Positions 24,469-29,851 of a DNA stretch of 29,851 nucleotides are shown piece after piece. The notes under the pieces were generated by a model. That model had not been told where the DNA came from. It saw nothing but the letters and a program-made list of their open reading frames with translations, and made no database searches. Location of the stretch: NCBI GenBank assembly GCA_023229135.1, contig JALNZT010000044.1, positions 1-29,851 on the forward strand, given 5' to 3'. Each line of letters opens with the position of its first letter. Within the stretch, counting starts at the first letter, position 1. The DNA comes from Bacteroidales bacterium. Its GTDB lineage: Bacteria; Bacteroidota; Bacteroidia; Bacteroidales; F082. The position numbers and the translations under genes were made by a program.

Positions 24469-24476
24469 TAACTTTG
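24469..24476 (+). promoter_or_regulatory. -7 box for methyltransferase gene
   Basis: TAACTTTG matches TAnnTTTG exactly, 17 bases before the ATG at 24494. Confidence 0.55.
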
Positions 24477-24493
24477 CAGCAAAATTGAGAACC

Positions 24494-25666
24494 ATGGATG
24501 AAACCCTCAGCCGCTTTCTGGAATTACTGGAAGAGAAATTGACAAACGAAAAACTGGTGAAGCTCACGCTGAGTAAGCCCCGCCGTAAATCTGACGACTT
24601 ACGAAATGTGTATGTGAAGCCGGTGCAATTAAAAGCAGGCAGGTTTTTTTCTTTTGATTTTAAATTTGGGACGCGCCATGAAGTAAAGAATTTTGATGCA
24701 GATCAGGCAAAAGCACAGGTCCAGCAGTTGCTGGAAGCACATTTTTTACAAGCTGATCTTTTTGGACTGGAAACCGATGCCAGCCTGACCATTTTTTCGA
24801 GCGGTAAAATGAAACTGAAATCGCGTAAAATCACTAAACGCGAAGCACCTGATATGCAGCACGACCGGCAGAAGAAACGGCTGCTGAATCCGGCAGAAGT
24901 TTGGTGGTTTCAGCTCGGACTTACCGATCGTGAAGGCAATATCCTGCCATCGATGCAGCATAAGTTTAAGCAAATAAACCGCTATACAGAAATTTTATCC
25001 GGACTTTTTAAGTCATTGCAACTAACAGATCAACTGCGTGTTGTGGATATGGGATCGGGCAAAGGCTACCTTACTTTTGCCTTGTATGAATACCTTCAAA
25101 ACCAACTGAATTTGAAGCCGTCAATTACCGGTGTGGAAATGCGGGAAGATTTAGTTGAAAAAACCAATGCCATCGCACAGCATTCCCGATTGGAAGGCTT
25201 GAATTTTGCGTTGGGAAGTATTTCTGGCTTTCCGCTTGAGACTATTGACGTGCTTATTGCGTTGCATGCTTGCGATACCGCTACTGACGATGCTATTGCT
25301 GCCGGAATAAAAACAGGCGCAAAACTCATTGTTTGTGCACCCTGCTGTCATAAACAAATTCGTAAGGAAATTTCTGCCGGCGCACAGTAGCATCCGGCCC
25401 TGCAATTTGGGATTTTGATGGAACGCCAGGCCGAAATTCTGACGGATACGTTGCGGGCTCTCATCATGGAATATTTTGGTTATAATAGTCAGATTATGGA
25501 GTTTGTGGAGCTGGAGCATAGTCCGAAAAACTTGTTGCTGACTGGGATTAAATCCTCTGCCGAAATTGACAAAGAAAGCATTGGCAGCCGTATCAAATCT
25601 CTTAAGCAGGAATACGGAATCAAAGTACATTTTCTGGAAAAAGCATTAGGGATTGAGCCGTTTTAA
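24494..25666 (+). pseudogene. SAM-dependent methyltransferase interrupted by an in-frame TAG
   Basis: The frame encodes a class I methyltransferase of the Methyltransf_32-like kind. An N-terminal region of about 130 residues is followed by the SAM-binding motif VVDMGSGKGYLTFALYEYL (about 181-199), then GVEMREDLVEKTN, LIALHACDTATDDA and CAPCCHKQIRKE. At 25388-25390 a TAG stops the frame after GAQ. The same frame continues at once with HPALQFGILMERQAEILTD and runs to 25666 with family-like sequence (ME F VELEHSPKNLLLTGIK). Without the TAG it would be 390 aa. One base change (for example CAG or AAG to TAG) explains it; a sequencing error or readthrough is possible. ATG 24494 is preferred over TTG 24485. 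The substrate is unknown. Confidence 0.8.
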
Positions 25667-25684
25667 ATCGAAAACTAAACAGCA

Positions 25685-26386
25685 ATGATTATCAGCGGAA
25701 CAATAATAAACGTATTGGCAGTAGTTGTCGGTAGTTTGCTCGGTCTGCTTTTTCATGCCAGGCTACCACAGCGTTTTGTCGGTATTATTTTTCAGGCTAT
25801 TGGATTATTCACGCTCGCGCTGGGCATGAAAATGGCTTTAGGTGCAAATTCCTGGTTGATAGTAGTTTTGAGTTTGATCGTTGGAGGGCTATCGGGAGAA
25901 TTGCTCCGGCTGGAGGCGCGTTTCGATGGTATGGCGACCAATTTGAGCCGAAAACTGAAAACCAAGAACGCCCGATTTAACGAGGGCTTACTTACTGCCT
26001 TTCTGTTGTATTGCATGGGCTCGATGACCGTTTTGGGAGCCATTGAAGAAGGCATGGGAGGCAAGCCGGAGCTGTATTACCTGAAATCAGTGATGGACGG
26101 CATTTCTTCCATTGCGCTGGCATCGGGCATGGGAATTGGTGTCTTATTTTCGGTTGTGCCATTATTTATTTACCAGGGCGGACTCACACTTTTCGCCTTT
26201 TGGTTTGGCAGCTTTTTCCCGGAACAGCTTATTACCGAAATTTCTGCTGTTGGAGGTGTTTTATTGCTTGGCTTAGGTTTAAACATCCTAAAAGTTACCA
26301 GCATGAAAATGCTAAACCTGCTTCCTGCTTTGGTTTTTGCGGCTTTCTTTGCGTGGCTGAGCTGGTATTTTGGATGGGTGGTTTGA
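25685..26386 (+). CDS. DUF554 family membrane protein (YdfK-like)
   Basis: This 233-aa integral membrane protein matches DUF554. It opens MIISGTIINVLAVVVGSLLGLL (1-22), has GLFTLALGMKMAL (about 40-52) and a soluble loop with ELLRLEARFD (about 75-84). The family signature is FLLYCMGSMTVLGAIEEGM (about 108-126) followed by LKSVMDGISSIALASGMGIGV (about 134-154). Six or seven helices are likely. It may be a transporter, but the substrate is unknown. It begins 18 bases after the methyltransferase frame ends and is probably co-transcribed with it. Confidence 0.9.
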   Translation: MIISGTIINVLAVVVGSLLGLLFHARLPQRFVGIIFQAIGLFTLALGMKMALGANSWLIVVLSLIVGGLSGELLRLEARFDGMATNLSRKLKTKNARFNEGLLTAFLLYCMGSMTVLGAIEEGMGGKPELYYLKSVMDGISSIALASGMGIGVLFSVVPLFIYQGGLTLFAFWFGSFFPEQLITEISAVGGVLLLGLGLNILKVTSMKMLNLLPALVFAAFFAWLSWYFGWVV

Positions 26387-26623
26387 GCTGGGATCGATGA
26401 GTGAAACCGTAAAATATGCTGCTTTAACTTGTCAAGGCTTATTCCGTTAGGCTGTTTTTGCCAAACACGACAGACTATTGAAGTTGAAATCTCCTACCCT
26501 TAAAAACTTCACGCCAATTCAATTGCTCAATTCATAGTACATTTTCCACTGTCGCTTTGAGTTGTTTATTCATGGTTCTACTCAAAATCAGATATCCCGA
26601 CCCATTATCAGATAATCAGCTTG

Positions 26624-26637
26624 TTTGAAATTTCAAA
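26624..26637. promoter_or_regulatory. Perfect 14-bp palindrome upstream of HigBA
   Basis: TTTGAAATTTCAAA is its own reverse complement. It sits just upstream of the -33 element and is a candidate operator. Confidence 0.5.
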
Positions 26638-26641
26638 TAGA

Positions 26642-26673
26642 TTTGCGAATATGTAACGAATACGTTACCTTTG
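26642..26673 (+). promoter_or_regulatory. HigBA promoter with operator-like inverted repeat
   Basis: TTTG (26642-26645), 20 bases, then TACCTTTG (26666-26673) is a full Bacteroidetes promoter. GTAACG (26653-26658) and CGTTAC (26663-26668) form an inverted repeat covering the start of the -7 box. A bound HTH antitoxin would therefore block the promoter. Confidence 0.7.
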
Positions 26674-26677
26674 CCCC

Positions 26678-27007
26678 GTGAGAGAAATATTGATTACATC
26701 AGAATGTTTAGAATTTGTTGACAACCAAGACAAAAGGGTTTCGATTAAATTCTTCCAACTGATTGAAGTAATTGAAGAAGTTAAGATTGTTCATTCAAAC
26801 TTCATTAAAAAGTTGACAAACACGGACTTTTACGAATTAAGAATAAAAGCCGGAAACGAAATTCGAGTAATCATATTTGCAATAGACCATTCAAATTTTT
26901 CAGAATGCACAAAAGCGGTCTGTTTAAATGGATTTCTTAAAAAATCTACAAAGGATTATAAAAATGCAATAAAGCAAGCAGAGAATTTATTAAAAGACTA
27001 TTTATAA
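26678..27007 (+). CDS. HigB-like RelE-superfamily toxin
   Basis: This 109-aa protein fits the HigB / phage Gp49-like branch of RelE toxins, which cut mRNA on the ribosome. It shows an N-terminal helix pair (LEFVDNQDKRVSIKFFQLIEVIEE, about 10-33), then FIKKLTNTDFYELRIKAGNEIRVIIFAID (about 43-71) and KAVCLNGFLKKSTKDYKNAIKQAENLL (about 79-105). GFxKKSxxxxxxxIxxA is the usual C-terminal motif. The toxin precedes the HTH antitoxin by 11 bases, which is the normal higBA order. GTG 26678 is the only usual start after an in-frame stop at 26654, and it lies 4 bases after the -7 box. Confidence 0.88.
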   Translation: MREILITSECLEFVDNQDKRVSIKFFQLIEVIEEVKIVHSNFIKKLTNTDFYELRIKAGNEIRVIIFAIDHSNFSECTKAVCLNGFLKKSTKDYKNAIKQAENLLKDYL

Positions 27008-27018
27008 AATATTGAATC

Positions 27019-27303
27019 ATGGGACAGTTAATTAAAGCAAAAGACGAAATTGACAAAAGGTTTGGTAAACAAGGAACTGAATCTCGTGAGAAATTCAGGG
27101 ATGAAGCATTTTCCTATTATTTCGGAGAGATAATAAAGAATCGCAGGAAAGAATTAAAATTAAGTCAAAATGACCTTGCCGAAATGATTGGTAAAAAACG
27201 ACCATATATTTCAAGAATTGAAAATGGTGAGGACATTAAAATATCGAATTTCGTTTTAATAGCAAATGCTTTGAATTTATCAATCAACCTGACGGCAAGA
27301 TAA
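27019..27303 (+). CDS. HigA-like HTH antitoxin
   Basis: This 94-aa protein has an XRE-type helix-turn-helix: YFGEIIKNRRKELKLSQNDLAEMIGKKRPYISRIENGEDIKISNFVLIANAL (about 35-86). An N-terminal helix region (about 1-32) probably contacts the toxin. It should neutralise the upstream HigB and repress the shared promoter, where two palindromes are present. It has no separate promoter that I can see. Confidence 0.9.
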   Translation: MGQLIKAKDEIDKRFGKQGTESREKFRDEAFSYYFGEIIKNRRKELKLSQNDLAEMIGKKRPYISRIENGEDIKISNFVLIANALNLSINLTAR

Positions 27304-27413
27304 AGCACGAAGGCACAACAACAAATATAATGCATGCCGCGGTTGGCACGCAGTTTGAAAGTTGGTCTTATGAATTTACGATTAGACATATTTGAAAAAT
27401 TGGAAGATATAAT

Positions 27414-27599
27414 GTGGCACACACTATATTTAAAACGGTGAAGAGCTTGTGTGAAATGATTGATGTGCATATCGGCGTTGTCGGTGTCAAACAGCTGGAT
27501 GCGTTTAAAGAGGAATTGAGACTTGATATTTTAGGGCAAAAAATTAAAAAAATCAGGGAAAAGAAACATTTGGCACAGGAACAATCCGGAAAAAAATAG
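27414..27599 (+). pseudogene. Truncated HTH antitoxin relic
   Basis: The 61-codon frame from GTG 27414 reads like the first half of a known XRE antitoxin type: SLCEMIDVHIGVVGVKQLDAF, then EELRLDILGQKIKKIREKKHLAQEQSG. It stops at KK just where the recognition helices of the HTH should begin. No toxin gene remains beside it. It looks like a decayed toxin-antitoxin module next to the intact HigBA. Confidence 0.65.
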
Positions 27600-27639
27600 T
27601 GCCATGTCAAAACTGTTTTAGTCAGCCCAAGCCTTGCCC

Positions 27640-27675
27640 TTTTTTAGCCTGTCTGCTGTCAGGCAGGCTGAGAAA
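27640..27675. repeat. Palindromic element
   Basis: AGCCTGTCTG (27646-27655) pairs with CAGGCAGGCT (27660-27669), with one G-T pair and loop CTGT. The arms extend into T6 and A6 runs. The T-run is on the 5' side, so it is not a terminator. It looks like a dispersed palindromic repeat. Confidence 0.6.
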
Positions 27676-27894
27676 AAATTTCTAAGACTTAATGTCGCAA
27701 CAGCATTAACGCGACACTAGCGGGAGTTAAAAAAGCCCAAATTTCAATTTACTTGACCAACATATTTAACAGATTGAAAAATAAAAGTTGATAGTTTTAT
27801 CGGATTGGCATTTCAGTAAGCAAAGTTAAAGGAAGGGGGCGAGCTGTTTTCGGTAGGCAGAAGTTTCACTGTTTTATTATTCACAATGAAAGCG

Positions 27895-27922
27895 TTTGGC
27901 ATCCAAAATTTTCGTAATTTAG
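27895..27922 (+). promoter_or_regulatory. ilvE promoter
   Basis: TTTG (27895-27898), 16 bases, then TAATTTAG (27915-27922), which matches 5 of the 6 fixed positions of TAnnTTTG. The ATG is 34 bases on. Confidence 0.5.
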
Positions 27923-27956
27923 TGCCATTAAAAATATTCATCTAACATTAAAAGTT

Positions 27957-28976
27957 ATGGAAAATATTGATTGGAAAAATCTGCCATTTGGTTATCATAG
28001 AACGGATTACAATGTTCGCTGTAATTTCCGCAATGGCAAATGGGGCGAATTGGAAGTATCTTCTTCCGAGCATATCAGCATTCACATGGCCGCCACTGCG
28101 CTTCATTATGGTCAGGAAGCCTTTGAAGGCATGAAAGCTTACCGCGGAAAAGATGGAAAAGTAAGGTTATTTCGCTGGCAGGAAAATGCCAAAAGATTCA
28201 GGATGTCAGCTTCCGGAATTATGATGGCCGAAGTTCCTGATGAATTATTCCTGGCAGCCATTGATAAAGCAGTTCGTTTGAATGCTCGCTTTGTTCCACC
28301 GCATGGCACAGGTGCTTCTTTGTATATCAGGCCATTGCTGTTTGGCTCGGGTGCAGAAGTTGGTGTGAAACCTGCTTCGGAATATATGTTCGTCGTCTTC
28401 GTAACGCCTGTTGGTCCTTATTTTAAAGAAGGATTTAATCCGGTAAACGTTGAATTGGTGCATGATTATGACCGCGCGGCGCCTCAGGGAACCGGCCATA
28501 TCAAGGTTGGAGGTAACTATGCCGCTAGTTTGCGCCCTGCTGTTCGTGCCAGTAAAGAAGGCTATAGCTCAGTACTTTTCTTGGACGCACGTGAAAAGAA
28601 ATATATCGATGAAGCCGGTCCTGCTAACTTTTTCGGTATCCGTGATGGCAAATACATTACGCCAAAATCGCATACAATTCTGCCTTCTATCACCAACAAA
28701 AGCTTAGAAGTGATAGCAGAAGATATCGGCCTTGTTGTTGAACGCCGTCCGGTGCCACTGGAAGAGCTGGAAACATTTGAGGAAACCGGTGCTTGCGGTA
28801 CTGCCGCCATTATTTCTCCGTTCAAGAAGATCGTGGATCGCGAAACGAAGAAAGAATATAATTATGGAGAAACTGCCGGTCCTTATTCCAAAAAATTATA
28901 TACTACGCTGCGTGGTATTCAGGAAGCTGAAATTGAAGATAAACATGGCTGGACAACTGTTTTAGAAGGAATCTAA
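27957..28976 (+). CDS. ilvE: Branched-chain amino acid aminotransferase
   Basis: This PLP enzyme (fold type IV, 339 aa) performs the last step of leucine, isoleucine and valine synthesis and the first step of their breakdown. The form is the longer, eukaryote-like BCAT. Landmarks are ALHYGQEAFEGMKAY (about 48-62), GASLYIRPLLFG (about 121-132), GHIKVGGNYAASL with the PLP lysine K183, DEAGPANFFG (about 219-228) and ETGACGTAAIISP (about 276-288). It appears to be a single-gene unit with its own promoter and a strong terminator just after it. Confidence 0.95.
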   Translation: MENIDWKNLPFGYHRTDYNVRCNFRNGKWGELEVSSSEHISIHMAATALHYGQEAFEGMKAYRGKDGKVRLFRWQENAKRFRMSASGIMMAEVPDELFLAAIDKAVRLNARFVPPHGTGASLYIRPLLFGSGAEVGVKPASEYMFVVFVTPVGPYFKEGFNPVNVELVHDYDRAAPQGTGHIKVGGNYAASLRPAVRASKEGYSSVLFLDAREKKYIDEAGPANFFGIRDGKYITPKSHTILPSITNKSLEVIAEDIGLVVERRPVPLEELETFEETGACGTAAIISPFKKIVDRETKKEYNYGETAGPYSKKLYTTLRGIQEAEIEDKHGWTTVLEGI

Positions 28977-28996
28977 GCTGGTTTTGAATTTTATAG

Positions 28997-29034
28997 AAAA
29001 CGTTTCGTCATTAAATCGGCGGAACGTTTTTTTT
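28997..29034 (+). terminator. Terminator of ilvE
   Basis: AAAACGTTTCGTC (28997-29009) pairs with GGCGGAACGTTTT (29018-29030) with two G-T pairs, followed by a T-run. It begins 21 bases after the ilvE stop. Confidence 0.85.
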
Positions 29035-29046
29035 GTGGTTATTATT

Positions 29047-29343
29047 AAACCCCAAAGCTTTTCAAAGCCTTTGGGGTTTTTAAAATCAGCTGAGTTTTAG
29101 CATAGAAACTAAACAAATTATCTTCAAAACTTCTTGGTAGCAAGCACAATACGCTGTAGGCGTATCCTTTGCATAACCCCCGAATTCATTCGGGGGATTG
29201 CGGAAATACCTGTACCTCCAGAACTCTGTAGGAGTTCCCTATCTTGTATTACTTTGGGAAACCTCTCCGAGGTTTTTTATTCGTTCGTTTTTGCTACACC
29301 CAGATAAATCTGGGCGTTATTATTGGGCAAGTCCTACGGACTT
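29047..29343. repeat. Hairpin mosaic, copy 1
   Basis: In order it contains: AAACCCCAAAG/CTTTGGGGTTT (29047-29079); ATACGC-TGTAG-GCGTAT (29149-29165); CCCCCGAAT-TC-ATTCGGGGG (29177-29196); GAACTC-TGTAG-GAGTTC (29221-29237); AAACCTC-TCC-GAGGTTT (29259-29275); CCCAGAT-AA-ATCTGGG (29299-29314); AAGTCC-TAC-GGACTT (29329-29343). Seven small palindromes lie about 15-70 bases apart. Confidence 0.85.
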
Positions 29344-29362
29344 TATTTTGCTGTAAATAATT

Positions 29363-29702
29363 AAACACCAAAGGTTTCTGAAACCTTTGGGGTTTTAAAA
29401 CCAGCTGATTTTCAGCATACAAACTAAACAATTGATTTTTCTCAAAACTTATTGAAAGTAAGCACAATACGCTGTAGGCGTATCCTTTGCATAACCCCCG
29501 AATTCATTCGGGGGATTAAAGATGCACCCGCACCTCCAAAACTCTGTAGGAGTTTTCCATTCCGGCAAAGTCCGTTCGTTTTTTTTGATATGTCTGTCGC
29601 TTTATGCTTTTTATGGGAAACCCCTTTGGGGTAGTAGAGCTTCGTTCACTATTTTCACCCAGATAAATCTGGGCGTTATGCACAGGGAAGCCCTACGGGC
29701 TT
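29363..29702. repeat. Hairpin mosaic, copy 2
   Basis: The same seven hairpins occur in the same order: 29363-29395 (one mismatch); ATACGC-TGTAG-GCGTAT (29467-29483); CCCCCGAAT-TC-ATTCGGGGG (29495-29514); AAAACTC-TGTAG-GAGTTTT (29538-29556); ACCCC-TTT-GGGGT (29620-29632); CCCAGAT-AA-ATCTGGG (29658-29673); AAGCCC-TAC-GGGCTT (29688-29702). About 41 extra bases lie between the fourth and sixth hairpins compared with copy 1. Confidence 0.85.
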
Positions 29703-29750
29703 TTTTCTATGTCGATTTTTTTATCCCCAAAGGCTGTATGTTTGTAAAAT

Positions 29751-29820
29751 CATAAGCCCACTAAGATTTTGTAATTTAGATTTTTCAAATTAATCATCAC
29801 AAAAAAATAGTAGGCTTATG
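29751..29820. repeat. Inverted repeat ending in a start codon
   Basis: CATAAGCCCACTA (29751-29763) and TAGTAGGCTTATG (29808-29820) match at 12 of 13 positions with a 44-base AT-rich spacer. The last three bases are the ATG of the partial ORF that runs off the window. Confidence 0.75.
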
Positions 29821-29851
29821 AAAACGAAAGGTACAAAAATTCGATTTGACG
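29818..29851 (+). CDS. Start of an ORF cut by the window end
   Basis: The ATG at 29818 opens 11 codons (MKTKGTKIRFD) without a stop before the window ends. No family can be named from so little. A start inside an inverted repeat next to a field of palindromic repeats would fit a transposase or REP-associated protein, but that is only a guess. Confidence 0.35.
   Translation, partial: MKTKGTKIRFD

Larger units (their letters stand above)
26387..26677. other. Gene-free stretch with palindromes and HigBA promoter
   Basis: No gene is seen. The right end holds a 14-bp palindrome, a -33 TTTG, a second inverted repeat and a -7 box. ATCAGATA occurs twice (26588, 26608). Confidence 0.5.
27600..27956. 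other. Gene-free stretch before ilvE
   Basis: No gene is seen in these 357 bases. They hold a strong hairpin (27646-27669), a small inverted repeat TGTCGC/GCGACA about 40 bases further on, and the ilvE promoter. Confidence 0.6.
28977..29817. other. Large gene-free stretch of hairpins
   Basis: I see no credible gene in these 841 bases; short frames through it overlap palindromes. It holds the ilvE terminator and two copies of a hairpin array (29047-29343 and 29363-29702). The inverted repeat at 29751-29820 begins here and runs 3 bases past 29817 into the ATG of the next ORF. Confidence 0.75.

Noticed and set aside
27646..27669. Rho-independent terminator after the HTH relic
   Set aside because: The T-run precedes the stem and the A-run follows it on the plus strand, and the minus strand is the same, so neither direction has a 3' U-tract.
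29047..29702. CRISPR array
   Set aside because: The repeated units are different palindromes in a fixed order, with no constant repeat and no unique spacers of even length.
29452..29755. Two short frames in the hairpin mosaic
   Set aside because: They are made of repeat sequence that encodes mirrored codons and have no coding character.

Overview
The window looks like a chromosomal stretch of a Bacteroidetes bacterium, probably near Bacteroidales. The evidence is a TonB-dependent receptor paired with a DUF4249 lipoprotein, a DUF5606 gene, and many genes preceded by the Bacteroidetes sigma -7 box TAnnTTTG, often with very short leaders. Most of it is ordinary core genome with overlapping, tightly packed genes. 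A smaller accessory part (about 19.5-29.85 kb) is rich in toxin-antitoxin modules, gene relics and palindromic repeats.

Layout. At 1-126 the minus strand carries the first 23 codons of what looks like an ISL3-type transposase. Then come a small GNAT acetyltransferase and a YbaN/DUF454 membrane protein (0.2-0.9 kb), an ftsE-type ABC ATPase, and two overlapping GT4 glycosyltransferases on the minus strand. Next are murB, an LTA-synthase-like membrane phosphotransferase, and a DUF2752/TM2 membrane pair. pyrD, DUF5606, an MsbA-like exporter and purB follow on the minus strand. A secreted GH20 beta-hexosaminidase (13.5-16.1 kb) converges on the TonB receptor/DUF4249 pair (16.1-19.4 kb).

Accessory part. 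At 19.5-20.8 kb a 259-residue unrecognised protein overlaps a PIN-domain nuclease. The end of the first protein looks like an antitoxin neutralising tail, so this is a candidate toxin-antitoxin-like system of unusual build. Next is a small lipoprotein gene whose last 43 codons plus 52 bp of flank are repeated 839 bp downstream. A ParE-type toxin-antitoxin pair sits between the two copies. After htpG and a SAM methyltransferase broken by an in-frame TAG come a DUF554 membrane protein, a HigB/HigA pair with palindromes in its promoter, and a truncated HTH antitoxin relic. The window closes with ilvE and a roughly 0.7 kb mosaic of short hairpins present in two diverged copies. Several stems change on both sides at once. 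The last 34 bases start an ORF whose ATG lies inside an inverted repeat.

How the genes work together. Envelope and cell-wall functions dominate the first 12 kb: peptidoglycan precursor (murB), division ATPase (ftsE), glycosyltransferases, lipid-linked phosphotransferase and lipid exporter. pyrD and purB are nucleotide biosynthesis genes. The GH20 enzyme and the receptor pair fit glycan or other nutrient capture, but they are not in one operon. All family names come from reading the sequence; no database search was run.
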